This document shows positions 1-12,656 of a stretch of DNA of 64,000 nucleotides, in pieces. The translations under genes were made by a program, and so were the position numbers. Within the stretch, counting starts at the first letter, position 1, and each line of letters starts with the position of its first letter. The notes beneath the pieces are model-generated. The model made no database searches. It was not told the origin of the DNA and saw nothing but the letters and a program-made list of their open reading frames with translations. This DNA is from Heterotrichella gracilis (lineage: Eukaryota > Sar > Xanthophyceae > Tribonematales > Xanthonemataceae). The DNA is taken from positions 17,312 through 81,311 of the forward strand of contig JAULBX010019743.1 in assembly GCA_032358255.1 (NCBI GenBank), read 5' to 3'.

Positions 1-63
1 CTTCACACCTCCCCCGCTCATATCAATCCATCACACTCCCACCCCTTCAAAACCCCGCATCAG

Positions 64-3000
64 GGCAAGCGACATCACCGACACCGTGCGCGCCGCTGGC
101 CTCCCCAACGTGGTTGTGCACGCACCCCCCCTGCCCATCCCCTACGGCACCCACCACAGCAAGGCATTCCTGCTTCTGTTTGGCAGCGGGGTGCGGGTGG
201 TGGTGCACACGGCCAACCTCATCTACGGGGACTGCAACAACAAGACGCAGGGGGTGTGGTGGCAGGACTTCCCTCCCAAGGTAATGGTAATGAGGTAGTA
301 TAGGAAGAAGAAGGCAAGAAAGGGAAAATTGGATGGGTAGGCTGTGCTAGGCTGTGGGGCCCTCCCCAAGCGCTGGCCATGAGTACCCTAAAATCACGTG
401 AGGCAGCGTTAGCTTTTCCAATATTGGAGTGATCACCATGCTTGTAAGCTCATGGCAACTGCAACTAATTAATCACTTAGTGATCAGATCATCGATGTTC
501 ACTAATGTAGGGCATGGTGATCACATGGTCTGATACCATGGCAATCATCAGTCATGAATATGTCATGACTCATGATTATGTCATGTCATGATTCGTGACA
601 TGACATTGACGGCATTTTATGTAGTGCCCAGGAGTGGCTGATCACTTCCTGCTCTCCCTGGCAACAGGCTGCCGACTCACCCGAGGACTCCCCCTTTGCG
701 CGTGACCTCCTACGCTACTGTGATTCCCTCAACCTCCCTGGCCCGTCGGCCAACCGGATGCGCGAGGTCATTGCATCACACGACTTCTCAGCAGCGCGTG
801 TCGCTCTGGTGGCATCTGTCCCGGGGTACCACAAAGGTAGGGCCTGATACCCCGACACAAACCCTACGTAGGGTACCACAAATGCGGGTCAGGTGCTGTG
901 CGTTGTTGCTGCTTTTTTCACCCCCTCTTCTTTCAGTTTTAGCAAGGGTAATAAGATAATAACAGGACCTACTATTATCTAATTACCCTTGGATTTAGAC
1001 CCGGTTTACCCATCTGCACTTTTCAGAGGCGGGTCAGATGCCTGTAGGGTGGTAGATAGTACCCATGTGATCACCAGGCCATAGTAACTCGCAGGCAGGC
1101 AAAGTGGTAGATTGTAACCATGCAGGCAGGCAGTGTGCCCTGTGGCTGGCAGGCCCTAAAGAGCAAGCTTGCCATTATCCTTTGGGGAGATTTGCCATTA
1201 TCCCTAGGTGAATTCAGTTGCTCATAAACGCAAACCCTTTGGTGCAGGCCAGGCGGTGTCCCAGTGGGGCCACATGCGCATGCGGGCACTCCTCGCAAGG
1301 GAGAATTTCGACATCAAATTCCAATCCACCCCGCTCACATTCCAATTTTCTTCCATGGGGTCCCTGGATGAGGAATGGGTGCTGTCGGAATTTGGCCACA
1401 GCTTGAGCAGGGGGGATTTCAGCGGGGGGCAGGGTCCCGGGGATGCAGTGGGGACAGGGACGGTTGCCAATGCGTTTTTCGGTACGTTGGCCCCTTCTGG
1501 CCCAACCCCCACTGCGGGCAACTTGTCACTGTTGGCTTTTGCCTTGTCAGCCACTTACAGCCATCTGTGGATGCCTGTGGATAATTTAAATTGGATCTTG
1601 TTTCCCGCATGTTTGTAAGACTTTGTCTGTGATTATATTCCTTTGTCCTAGAACCAGCCTGTGGCCTTCCCTGCATGCCGGTAGGTTTCTAGAATTGTCC
1701 TGTCGTGATAAAACCCCCTTGGGCTCCTCGCGAGTATTCCCTATTGGGAAGAGGTAAAGCAGAGAGGTGACAGGAAGGGGTCCCATATTACTGACATGCC
1801 TGTTAGGGTTTAAGGGCTACCCCAACAACATGTCTTTACAGCAAGTCATCTTGTTCACCCCTTGCCACCATCTTGTCCCAGGCAAGCGGGGCAAGGGAGA
1901 GGGCGCCAAGGCACCACGGGTGCAGGTGGTGTGGCCTACCGCGGAGGAGGTCCGGGGATCGGTCGAGGGATGGATAGCTGGGTGCAGCATCCCCGGGAGC
2001 TCAAACAATGTGGGCAGGCCATTCCTGCAGCGGCACTTCCACAGGTGCGGGAACGGGAAGACCTTGGCGATGGGGGTATCCCTAGCACAGGGGCGGGAAA
2101 CACTGCCACAGATGGGGGGAAAAGCCTTGGTTACGCTCACCCACCAACCCACCCCTTTGCTGCCGGAAGCCCTGCACATGGGTTGCCTGCGCCTCTGTTA
2201 CCCACAATAACCATTGCCTATGCTTGACGGCAGCGCAGCCAGGCGCCAGCTTGCCATGCCCCACGTCATTTACCCTAGAAACCCTGCTCGGGGGTTTTCT
2301 GAGCCGCCGCTCACCACACAACCCTGCCAGCATCTGGGCATGCCCCTACCCTCCACATGAACCTTGTGCATGGTTCTACATCGTCCCCGTTTACCCCTGT
2401 AAACCCTTGCCTAGGTTTGACGGCAGCCCCGCGGGGCGCCAGCTGGCCATGCCCCACATCAAGACCTTCACCCGAGGCACCAGCAGCGGCCAGGTGGCGT
2501 GGCTGCTGCTCACATCGCACAACCTGTCAAAGGCAGCGTGGGGCAGCTTGCAGAAGGGGGGGAGCCAGCTGATGGTGAGAAGGGATGGAAATGGAGGGGG
2601 GTGAGCGGCTTCAGGAGGGTGTGTTTGGGTGGGATGGGAGTGGGAAGCCATGGGTTAGGGTTGTCGGGGTGTAGTTTTCAGGGCTGGCTTTGGGAAGGGG
2701 AAATTGCCACTTATTGCCAGCATGTCCGCATTTACGAGGTGGGTGTGTTGCTGCTGCCCCAGACCCTTGCCAAAACCCTTGCCAAAGGTCCTCCTGTGCA
2801 GGTGTTGGGGACACGACCAGTCCTCAATGCTCGGCACTGGTTAATGACAGTGGTCACGTGACAGCGAATGTCACTTCATATTGCATGCATGTCCTCACCT
2901 TTGGTCCAATCCAAGACAAAATTGGGCAGCTGCAGGGTATGTCCTACCATAGCGAAACCCTATTTAAAACCCTCATGAATTCCCTGACGTGACAGTAGTA

Positions 3001-3939
3001 ATGGCCCGCAGGTGCGCAGCTATGAAAACCCACGAAACCCTAAAACAACCCTTATGAAAACCCTACTGTCCCGCAGGTGCGCAGTTACGAGCTTGGCGTC
3101 TTGCTGCTGCCTGCGCTAGAAGCAAAGTACCGGGCCAGCCGGCAGGTGGGGTTCAGCTGTGGGGATTTGCCGGCCCTGGGGATCGCACCAGGCACAGGTG
3201 GGATGCGGGAGTAGTTGCGTGTTGCCGAGTGTGAGCAAATGGCCTGCCTTGGGGATGGTGATCATGGGTGTTGTTGCTTGTGGGTTTTAGCAGCAGTTGC
3301 TGAGCATTGCGCAGCCTCCCAATTACTGTACAATGCACGTTGCAATCAGCAGCGTGTTGACGGGTAGCATGAATAGCAGCCAGCGGTGCAGATTCAAAGG
3401 CAGGTCATGCTTTCCCCAGCGCTGATTGGAAGTCAATTATGGCTTCTCCTTGACAACGATGATTAGGATGGCCTGTGTCCCCACATCACATCCACATCCC
3501 TAACATTATTTTGTGCCTCACCACAGGCGCCAACATCAATCCCCATCAGCCCCTAGCGCCATCCCCACATGCCCTCCCCATCTTCCTAACCATACCCGCC
3601 TTCACCACCACCACCACCCAGACCGCACCACCCCCGCAACCACCCGGGCCACAAGGTAGTGCTGTTGGTAGTGCTGCTGGCGACGCGGCATCGCCACCGC
3701 CAGGCGGCGCCTCATCCTCAGCCCATGGGCGGGATGCGCATGAGGGGGCTTCGCCTGGCGCTGACGTGGCCCCGCCCCAGCTATGCCTGCCGATACCCTA
3801 CCCGCTGCCCCCGGCACCCTACAGCAGTCAGGACCGGCCCTGGATGAACGATGTGCAGTTCCCAGGGCTGGACTCCAGGGGGCAAAGCATCACCTCCCCA
3901 GTGCGGCTGTATGGGTGGGAGGAGCCAGATTCGGACTAG
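64..3939 (+). CDS. TDP1: Tyrosyl-DNA phosphodiesterase 1, 5' end outside window
   Basis: TDP1 hydrolyses the 3'-phosphotyrosyl bond left by stalled topoisomerase I, in the nucleus. Exons that keep frame are 64-280, 668-836, 1248-1481, 1882-2044, 2415-2574, 3077-3197 and 3527-3939. The first HKD half-site reads GTHHSK (about 148-165), followed by TANLIYGD with the catalytic-site Asn. The second reads MPHIK (about 2449-2463), followed by TSHNLSKAAWG. Family landmarks RSYELGVLLLP and SSQDRPW are also present. The C-terminal exon carries an extra Pro/Thr/Ala/Ser-rich insert (about 3590-3780) that I do not recall in the animal enzyme. The N-terminal part and start codon lie upstream of the window. 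Identification rests on both HKD motifs in the right order and is firm. Introns carry decayed copies of neighbouring exon edges, listed separately. Confidence 0.95.
802..898 (+). repeat. Donor-side exon echo in TDP1
   Basis: The exon 2 end with its donor (about 823-842, GGTACCACAAAGGTAGGG) recurs in decayed form at about 879-898 (GGTACCACAAATGCGGGT), after a short CCCTACG-type spacer inside the intron. Confidence 0.6.
2215..2275 (+). repeat. Acceptor-side exon echo in TDP1 (second HKD exon)
   Basis: Bases about 2221-2268 closely resemble 2412-2460, the 5' edge of the exon with the second HKD motif. Both read TTGACGGCAGC, then GGCGCCAGCT, then GCCATGCCCCAC. The intronic copy is frame-damaged and CACATCAAG has become CACGTCATT, so the catalytic Lys codon is gone. 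Confidence 0.8.
2724..2770 (+). repeat. Acceptor-side exon echo in TDP1 (RSYELGV exon)
   Basis: Bases 2724-2766 would read VRIYEVGVLLLP and copy the true exon start at 3077 (VRSYELGVLLLP). A shorter partial copy (GCAGGTGCGCAGCTATGA) lies at about 3010-3028. The introns here also hold several AAACCCT runs. Confidence 0.8.
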
Positions 3940-6095
3940 AAGGGGACCCTCCTAGACCGCTGGTGGGACCGTTAGTAGGGTTTGCTCCAGGCTGGGATTA
4001 GGGTTCTGGGTGTGGTCATTCGTCCACCATCATGCACAACTAACGCAAAATTTGCTCTGCTTTTGCATCGGCACTTCGTGTTTTTTACAGCTTTAAAGTT
4101 TTGGCCCGTTGATGCGTGGCTGAACTCTATATTCTTAACCCGGGTACAAGCAGTTTGCAAGGTGCAGTACTGAGAAGTTTGGTGTACAGAACACATGCTT
4201 TGCCTGTGATAAAGCCTTGCGTGCTGTATTGCAAGTATGCAGAGCATGAGCATGCACAGCGGTGGGATGTGGGGGTGGTGGGGGTGAGAGTACACCTGTT
4301 TGCAATGGCACAAAATACGCTGTCCAGCCTTCACTGCTGTAGTTTGGACAGTAGTGGTAGCTTCTAACATACTTTCACCTTCACCTTCAGCAAACAGAGG
4401 GAGGAATTGGAATCCTAATCTCCATCCTTAGCGCCGTTTGCTCTTAGCCTAAACTCTAGGCCTCCTGGCAAGGGCAACCGGCCAGTATTGTTAACGCCTT
4501 TCACTACAGGGTCAACCAAGCACCTTATGAGCTGCTGTAGTGTTTCAATCCACCCATGTGTGAACTTTAAGCTGCACCCGCATGTCAAACCTGGGAGTCA
4601 AATGGGATCACAAGGTGATGCGTCAACGTGAACTTGTTAAGCCCCTTCATTCCTCCATTAACGAGCAAGCAAACAAGTGAATATGCTTGGACCGTGGCCT
4701 TGCTTGTAACTTACAAGTTGTCGGGGAACCTACTATGGCGGGTTGGCGCACAACGTGATACAAAGGGCAAGAGAGCAAAATTGCCAGCTGGGGTGACGCA
4801 GGCCAAAGCGTATTCCTCAAAAAAAAAGACCTTAACGAAAGTTGCTTGCCGCTCTTTTGGGACAAATACGACTAGTTTGATTAGATTCTTCCTGTGTTGC
4901 AGCACATTGCCTTTGTGGGTTTCATTCCTAAGTACTGAACCGCACCCTGGTAAACCCACCTGCCCACTCACCGCCCTGGCATGCCAGCGAGTTGGTCGTT
5001 TAGCCTGAGGCCACTGACGGCGCTCCTTCACTGCGTGATGTCAGTTCAAGCTTGAAAGGTGAGCGGCGCGTGTGTAGCCGGTAGCAGCTCGCACACTCCC
5101 CTCGCGCACTAGGGCAAGTTGCAAAATTTGGTAAGCAGGATTCGGGTTGCTGACACCCTCGACCTCGCTGGCTTACGACACATGACGTTTGCAGTCCAAA
5201 TGCATTGGGTCGCCGATGGCTCTGGCAAATGTGACGCTAGATACGGTATCGATTGCCAGATACGGCGTATATGCGTTGGGAGGTTTGAGGTTCGGACTGG
5301 CAGAGTGCATGCATGCATTCCCCACTTGTTCGCTGGTGGCTTCGCCACGCTTACCGCCCACATACAACTCGAGCACAGGTGGATCAAAACGCTACAAACT
5401 AGAATACACTCGGTCGCTTTTGCCGTGCATTTGCAAGCCGTCCTCTTCTTCGTGGTAGGTAGAATTGCCAGTGTCTTTGACTGCGGACATGTATATCACC
5501 TCGCTCGCATGTGACGCAGCAAGGTGGGTAGCTGAAAGCTGATGGGCACTTTTCCTGCACCCACTCCTCTCCAGGTTGGACAGTATCGGTAGTGCTTTTG
5601 TTAGCGGGTACCGCAGCACCTCGCACCTACGCGTGCGCTTTGAATTGGCGGACCGATTGTTGACATCAGCTGCCAGTACTAGAGGGCACACATCTCAAGT
5701 TTAGTGTGGTAAAGTGGCCCCTGACTGGTGCCCGGATAGGGTGGGATAGCTCTAGCTACGTCTGACCAAGCGCGTGGTTGCGTTTTCTGAAGGCACTAGG
5801 TACGGAAAGCAGATGGTGGGCAGGTGGTGCGCTGAATCGTCACTGCAGTGGCCCCCATGGGGTCAAACCTGACTCCTCCTCCACTGGCGTGCAGGAACTG
5901 CTGTGGAGCCGCCACAGCCCTGACCCACCCAGCGCGAGGAGTACTTACGCTCTCGACAGACAGATATACGCCTCTACACCCACCGCGCTGCACCGCACCT
6001 CCCCGCCCAATGGCTGGTTCCCACCCACCCCACCCCCACCGGCAGGCCTGACGCCCCACCGCCACCACCACCCACCTGGGTGGTGCTTCGCCGCC
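3940..6095. other. Spacer between TDP1 and the kinase gene
   Basis: The 3' UTR of TDP1 and a spacer. An open frame at 5119-5514 (131 codons) has no recognisable domain and no supporting splice or composition signal. The frame of the next gene is open back to 5778, so part of 5778-6095 may be its 5' UTR or an N-terminal extension. Nothing else supported. Confidence 0.5.
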
Positions 6096-9000
6096 ATGAC
6101 AGCCACCTGGGTAGCAGACAACGAGCTAGGGCTGTTGTGCCTAGCCCTGATCGCTATCACAGCAGGGTTTTTGGTGCAAATGGTCAGCCATAGCAGGCAG
6201 CGGCCAGGCACACCGCCACCCACGCACCCCCAGCCCGCCCCGCCACCCCCCCAAAGCCCCCAGCGGCACCGGCCATGGACCAAAGCGCGCAGCGCCACCG
6301 AAACCGGAGCGCCCCGGACGATGTACCTGCACCAGAGGAAGCCTGTCCTCATCCACCAGCCCCAGTCCCCACCAGCCACCACCACCTCGTCACACCCCCA
6401 CCCCTCCATCGACTCAGCCCACAGCGGCAGCCCCCCCAGCTCCCTCAACTTCCCCGCAGCCCCCACCCCCCACCCCCACGCCGCCGCCTTCACCGAATCC
6501 GCACGCACCCTCAGCAGCCCCGCTTGTGACCTCAGCATGCCGCTTCCGCCCCCCACCCCTTCCCTCGTCCAGCAGCTAGCCCAGGGCCTGAGGATCCCCT
6601 CCCCTGCGGAGCGCTACGCCGACCTCCACACCTTGCTGCGCCGCAAGTGGTCCGACATCATTGCCACCAGGCTGCGCAAGTCCTCCTCCCTCCCGGACCT
6701 CAACGGCCTGGAAAACATCGGCGAATCCCCACAGGGGGTCCCCTGGGACAGCTCGCTGGGACAGACCGACCCCTGCAGAACCGGCCCCTGGCAGGCGGGG
6801 CCGTTCAACATGTCCCCCCTGCACAGGGGCAAGACCCAAGGGGCGCCTGGTGCAGGAGGCGAGGGGGGAGGGATAGGTGAGGACCCCACATGGGCCCAGC
6901 TGCGTGCGCTGATCACCAACAGCCAGGGCAGCGACCTGGTGATCAACGCTGAGGACCTGGAGGTGAAGATGCACCCGGGGCAGAACCAGCCCTGGCTGCT
7001 GGGCGCAGGCGCGTCTGGAAAGGTGCGGGCGGGGTGTGTGGGCTGGAAGGGCGTGTGGTTGAGTGGTGGCCGGTGCTTGGCGCACTGTTCATGGTGAGGC
7101 ATGGTGTGTGTTAATGCATGGTGGGCTCGGGCGCATGGGAAAATGGGGGCTGGGGACCCTGTGTAGGGTTTGCAGGTGACAGGGCTCCTTGTGCATGGGT
7201 GTGGTTGGCTGTGTGCCCGGGAAGGCTTATACTGGGAATCCTGGTGCAGGCTTTTCTGGCAGGGCTTCTGGGAAGGTGGGGGCAACACTAGTCCCCGCCA
7301 AGCACAAGGCCGACACCAAACCCTTGCAAAACCCTACCACCAGTATACAAACACTCACAACAACCCTACCCACAGGTGTGCAAGGCCATGCTCCCGTTAC
7401 GTCAGTGTACAAACCCTTACAGAAACCCTTCCTACTGGTATATAAAAGCCCTGACGGAACCCCTCCCCGCAGGTGTACAAGGCCACGCTGCACGGCAAGC
7501 TGCCCGTGGCGGTCAAGCGCATGCAGTCCAGCTCGCCCGCGCTGTTTGCCGCCTTTGCGCAAGAGGTGGCCATGCTGCGCAAGCTGCAGAGCCCCTACAT
7601 TGTGCAGCTGCTGGGGGTGTCGCTGGATGCGCGCAACCGGCTGATGCTGGTCATGGAGTTCATGGGGGGCGGGGACCTGCTGGGGGCAATTGAGCGCAAG
7701 GCGGTCACCTTCCAGCGGAGGTGGGTGCGACGGCTGGGGGGGATGGGGATGAGGGCGAGGGAGATAGGGATGAGGGTGGAGTGGGGGTGTGGGGCGGGTG
7801 GGGAAAGCGTATACTGATGAACCACGTACATATGTGCGCAATGGTTGCGGTGCGCATACACAAGGGTTTGCCCATATGCCCACGCAGTCATACATGGTCT
7901 GGCTGCAGTGCTGGAAAGGTGAGACATGATTAACTGGCATGCATACATGGATGGCCTATGCACATGCGCCATGCGACGTGATACACCCCTTCTGTTTCCC
8001 GTTTGCATTCACACACATGCAAACTGGGTGACCATGCGCCAGCAGGACCTCAAGTCGCGTGAGATCAATAAGTGGTTCAAACAGTGCCAGGAAGGAGCTG
8101 CGTGGCGCCGCATGTGCAAGACCGACTGCTAATCTGGCTGTATTGCTGGAATGCATGTAACTAACTAATTAAACGGGGTGACCATGTCATGTGCAAAGGT
8201 TCCCCGCCTCCATTCCCACAATCTAGGCGACAGCCCCCTTGCCCACATGCGCGCACAATCCCACATCACGCATACACCCCCTTGCCCAGATGTGCGCACA
8301 ATCCCACATCACGCATATACCCCCTTGCTGCAGGGGTGCCAGAATCGCCCTGGATGTGGCCATGGGCCTACATTTCCTGCACTCCAAGCACGCCATCCAT
8401 TTCGACCTCAAATCCGCCAACATCCTCCTCACCCAATCCCTGGGGGCCAAAATCGCGGACGTGGGCCTGTCGAAAGTGACAGAGCATTCCAAGACTGTGG
8501 GCACCCTCAGCACCTTTGCCTATATGGCCCCCTGCCTCCTGGAGCAAAAAATGTGCAATGAGAAGGTGGACATTTACAGCTTTGGGGTGGTGCTATGGGA
8601 GATTGTGGCGGCAGAGAGGGCGCAACGGGGACGTCTGCGCCGACCAAAGTGAGAACTTCAGCAAAACCCTTCCAATGTTTGGTTCAGTAGCCATTGTAAC
8701 CCGTGCCATTGTGCTTTGTAGGGTAGCAAGGTGAGTGGTCACTGGTTAGGCTGATGTTTCAAAAGCTTAGCCCTGAACCCTAAACCCTGACCCTAATTTG
8801 CCACCAATCTGCGTCTCCACCCCCTCCCGCCTGCCCCACGACTCACCCCCAAAACCCTGCTGTAGTGTCCCCGAGGAGTGCCCCGCCGAGATCGATGCGC
8901 TCATGCAGCAGTGCCTGTGTTCAGACCCCGAGGCCAGGCCACATGCTGGCGAGATTGTGGACATATTGCAGCGGGTATTGGCGCACATGGTAACGGACCG

Positions 9001-9639
9001 ACGGCGCTCCTCATCCTCCATGGAGTCGCAGGCAGGAGGGTCCCAGGTGAGGGTGGGTTTAGGGTTTGCTAGGGTTCACAGGTGGGTGCTCATGGTATCA
9101 GGTTGAGCGTGCTCCTCCTCATCCTCTATGGAGTCCCAGGCGGGAGGGTCCCTTGTGAGGGTGTATATAGGGTTTGTTAGGGCAAGAGTGATTAGGGTTT
9201 GTTAGGGTTCTTGCACGTCATCTTCAGCCGCAGGGGTGCTGGCTGGATGTACTCAGTGGGCACTGCGGGACACAAATGGACAAGTCTCCAATGATGCACC
9301 ACCCATGTTGCCTGGGGGCTGGTTCACCTGTCATCCTACATTTGAACGTTATAAAAAAACCTTTAATGACAGATCAGTTTTAATTGCTTTTCCCCCCTCT
9401 AAATCTAATTTGCCTTCATGCGCTCCCAGGTGCTGCAGCAGCTGCGGCTGGCGATGGCTGAGGGCAGGAGCTGCTCCACGGGGGGACTCTTCGAATCCCC
9501 AGGGGGCCAGCCCAAACCCTCTTTGGGCGCTGACGCCAGCTGGGCTGCTAACGTGGCGGTTGAAGCTGAGGCGATGCCCATGCACCTGGTGAATGAGCGC
9601 AAGGGGAGGTTGAGGTCGCTGTATGACACCGCCAGGTGA
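6096..9639 (+). CDS. Membrane-anchored TKL/Raf-like protein kinase
   Basis: Predicted Ser/Thr (or dual) kinase with an N-terminal membrane anchor. Exons are 6096-7022, 7473-7720, 8334-8648, 8866-9046 and 9430-9639, all in phase, for about 626 residues. I chose ATG 6096 because of its GCCGCC context; the same frame is open back to an ATG at 5778. A hydrophobic segment (GLLCLALIAITAGFLV) sits near residues 10-30, followed by a Pro/His/Ser-rich linker of about 200 residues. Kinase landmarks: glycine loop GAGASGKV (about 303-310), VAVK with Lys324, Glu in FAQEVAMLRKL, HFDLKSANILL with Asp416 and Asn421, DVG (Asp434) in place of DFG, and MAPC in place of APE. All three core catalytic residues are kept, so activity is likely. 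The linker before the kinase core suggests a receptor-like or endomembrane kinase. No ligand domain is visible. Confidence 0.85.
7365..7405 (+). repeat. Acceptor-side exon echo in the kinase gene
   Basis: CACAGGTGTGCAAGGCCATG at about 7371-7390 copies the true acceptor and exon start (GCAGGTGTACAAGGCCACG, 7469-7487). AAACCCT runs lie on both sides. Confidence 0.7.
8233..8333 (+). repeat. Tandem repeat ending at a kinase-gene acceptor
   Basis: Two copies of a unit of about 49 bases (CCCCCTTGCCCA..GCGCACAATCCC..ACGCATA) are followed by a third start, CCCCCTTGCTGCAG, which is the real acceptor at 8333. The repeat phase therefore supplies the acceptor tract. Confidence 0.75.
9108..9170 (+). repeat. 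Donor-side exon echo in the kinase gene
   Basis: About 9112-9165 repeats the exon end and donor at 9007-9060: CTCCTCATCCTC, then ATGGAGTC, then CAGGCGGGAGGGTCCC and a new GTGAGGGTG. It is followed by another TTTAGGG-like tract. Confidence 0.85.
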
Positions 9640-11449
9640 CGGCCAGGTGGCACAGGCCTGTGGCTGGACCCTGCGGGTACGGTTTGGGCGTGGGTGCTGG
9701 TGGTGTACCATGCCTGGGGGCGGTGCAACCCAGGCTTGAGCCGCTGAGAGCTGGTGTGATGTGGGGATCGGGGAGGTGGCATTGTTCGGAGCGGATGGTT
9801 TGAGGCTGGTTGGGCCAGGGCTCTTCAGCATAGGGGCGTGTATTCAGCATGGGGTCAGAAGTTTACACGTACTTGCCAGAAGCTGATGAGTACAAGTGCC
9901 TTGGTGGGACTGGAAGGTGGTGTGATCTGGCTCCGGTGGGTTGCCACACTTTTGGAGGCACGCATGGACTGTTGCCCAGGAGCCTGGCACACGCAGTCAA
10001 TGATCTGAACGCCATGTTGTGTTTGCTTGTAGAGTAGCTGGTGTGAGGTGTGATCCCAAGAGGAAGCATACTGTGCCTTTTAGGTGAAGGCTGGTATTTT
10101 TACTGGCTGATGGCACTTGCCTTCGGTTACCGGGATGAAGGAAACCCACCTGGTCTGGGGTCAGCCAATCCTATTGCTAGAGACACTCAGGACCCAAGGG
10201 ACTTGATGGAGTAAGTCTGTGCTCCAAGTGCATGTTTTGCATGGATGCTACACTTTCCTTTTTTATACTTAGTACAACATTTTTGCCAAATAGAGTGATG
10301 ATTAAAACAGTTTGCTCCAAGCTGCGTTTTCCGGTTTTTAGTGTGTGTTTGTGTTTTGCGGGTGTGTGTGGATCAGGCCTCAGGCTACCGGCAGAGACAT
10401 TATTGCCTGCCGTGTTAAAATCGTACTAGGAGGCACAGAAGATGTTTAGTGGTCATCCGTGGGTTGTTGCAATGCATGACTGCTTTGATTTGGTCGTGCT
10501 CATTATCCGATAGAGTCTAAAATTTTGCCTGTTCCTCTTGCCGCTGGGGCATATCCCCACGCACATTCCATATCACCCTCGTGATTCGGGGTATGACTGG
10601 GCACTGCGTTTCCAGTATCATAAAGTTTATGCTTCTTATGCTTAAAGTTTATGCCGTTTCCTTGCAAAATAACTTACAATGGGTTGTAATAGCTCTCAGT
10701 TTGGTGGTTTCCCAAGGTTGGTGCCGATTTGGCGAAGACCTCATATGAGCCAGTTGCAGACTGGGGTTGTTGCTCAACTGGTGTTGGCCCACCTCCAAAC
10801 CGTTGTAATCCAGTATCTGAGAGCAACTGCCAGTTGAAAACCCTTGGTGAGGGTCTTTGGCAAAGCGTTGACCGTTGACTAGATGACTCATCACTTTTCC
10901 TAACCAGTGTGATTGCTCCCTTGCTCGTTGAGTGAGTCAGCGAATAAAAGGCATCATTGTTTCAGGATTGGCTGCTTCCTCGTCCCGTTTCAGGACCTGC
11001 TTGCTCCTTGATGCTCCCACTCCCAGCTACGTCTCGTGTCTAGCATTCGTGCTTCTCAACACCTGCCACCGAAACTGTGCCGGCATCGTCCCACGCAAAG
11101 CATCCGGGTTGGCTGTGCCACAACATTCATTGTTTTGGAAGATCAAACGGGACAAAGTGGGGGAACTTTCACAGTTATTGCAAGCTTTGCTGTGCAAAGC
11201 TCGTGGCAGGCAAAATATTTGCTTTTCTCCTGCGCAAGGCGCCAAACGAACCCAATCAATATCGACGAAATCTTGTTCTGCTCTGTCTCCCTTTCTCTCC
11301 CGGAACCCTCGCCTTTGTACATACTTGTAAGGTATATTTGTTCGTAAAGGCCACCTTGTATATTGGTAGCTTGTAGTGCACCTGAGTGGACGGGCCACTT
11401 CTGGTGGAAGGTTTGGGACAAGGTGCAGAAGTAGAAAAGGTGAAACAAG
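9640..11449. other. Spacer between kinase and Rieske genes
   Basis: 3' UTR of the kinase gene and the upstream region of the Rieske gene. AT content rises across 10230-10700. No open frame here has recognisable protein character on either strand. Confidence 0.5.
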
Positions 11450-12656
11450 ATGGAGAGGCTGTGCAGTGTTCGGGACATAGAGAGAGCACCAGGACGGCGT
11501 GTTCACAAGGTAACTTGCTCTGTGAACCTTCCAATAGCCTCAAGATTTGCTACTGGAGTCAGTTGTAAGGGCCATATGCTATTTGCGGTGCAGGTGATAC
11601 ATGGGAGGAAAGTTACTGTTCTAGCCCACCCCCACCAGCCAGGAAAATACTACTGCATAGATTATAGGTGTTTCCACATGGGTGGGGACCTTGGAGAGGG
11701 GGACATCGAGGACCTGGGCAACTACACTGTCATCAAGTGCCCAGTTCATGGGCGAACGGTGTGTCCCGCTGGCAGTGCTGCTTGGCTTGGACAAGAATTG
11801 AGTGAAGGTTGTGCCGCGTACGTGTTTTGTGCCATCCAACAGCAATAGCAAGGCACTATTTGACGTGCTGTGAACAACTGCAGGTGGATCTGGAGAGGGG
11901 CTGTCAAGTGGATCAGGCCCTGGATGGGGCCTTGTGCCCAAGTGCAGGAACCCAGCAAAGGACGTACCCTGTATTCTGCGATGGAAACTACCTCGTTGCT
12001 CTCATTGCAGAGCGGTATGCGCCTCCATTGCCTTCAGACGGCTACAACATTGAAGACCAACGCGGAGGGCTGGACCAGCGGGGGTGGGGACTGGGCTCCA
12101 CCTTGTCGCAACCCTCTGAGGTGCCGGACTTGATAGAGTCCATGTCCCAAGACAGCCAGCCAGCCTCCCCGCTGGAACCATACGGTGGTTTCCACCGCAA
12201 GGCTGTGCCACCGTCACCAGCCACTCCTGGAGTGGGGGTGTTGTCCCCTCCCCCTACCTATAAAGCACACCTGGCTTATGAGGTGAGGCACTGGCCAGTC
12301 ATTTGTTGTATTATCAATACAAGGTTTGAAGAGTGCTTATTGTGCTGCAAGATATACAAAAGCATATGCAGTTGTGGGTACTGCTGAACAGCAGGTGGTG
12401 TATAGCTGAACCTCTCGTGTACATGCCGCAGCCCACCGCAACGGCCACCATCAGCTTCCGGGCTCAGAAGACTGACACCTTGGCAGCCAAGCGCAACACC
12501 AACGCACGGCGGGCTGTCGCCAATCAGCCCCGGGAGCCCATGATGAAGGCACCACCAGCGCAGCGCACGTTGGAGACTTACTTCAGGAAGGAGGTTGCTC
12601 CAGCGCAGCTGGAGATGTCGATGGACACAGACGGAGTGGAAGACATGGAAATGTGA
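11450..12656 (+). CDS. Soluble Rieske [2Fe-2S] protein (RFESD-like)
   Basis: Exons 11450-11509, 11594-11758, 11884-12282 and 12432-12656 join in phase 0 to give about 282 residues. The cluster-binding motif is complete: Cys46-x-His48 (CFHMGG) and Cys69-x2-His72 (CPVHG). The 20-residue spacing between the two boxes resembles the vertebrate RFESD type and bacterial ferredoxin components more than the bc1 or b6f Rieske subunits. No membrane helix or hydroxylase catalytic domain is visible, so this looks like a stand-alone electron carrier. The C-terminal half is Pro/Ser-rich and ends in basic and acidic tails. The partner is unknown. The ATG at 11450 opens the first exon directly and no presequence is evident. 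Confidence 0.85.

Noticed and set aside
5119-5514. 131-codon open frame upstream of the kinase
   Set aside because: No domain, membrane segment or splice support, and overlapping frames of similar length exist on both strands.
5945-6556. 203-codon Gly/Trp-rich minus-strand frame
   Set aside because: Complement of the Pro/His-rich kinase linker; composition explains the open frame.
8233-8333. Regularly spaced repeat resembling a CRISPR array
   Set aside because: Only two full units without distinct spacers, in an intron of a eukaryotic kinase gene.
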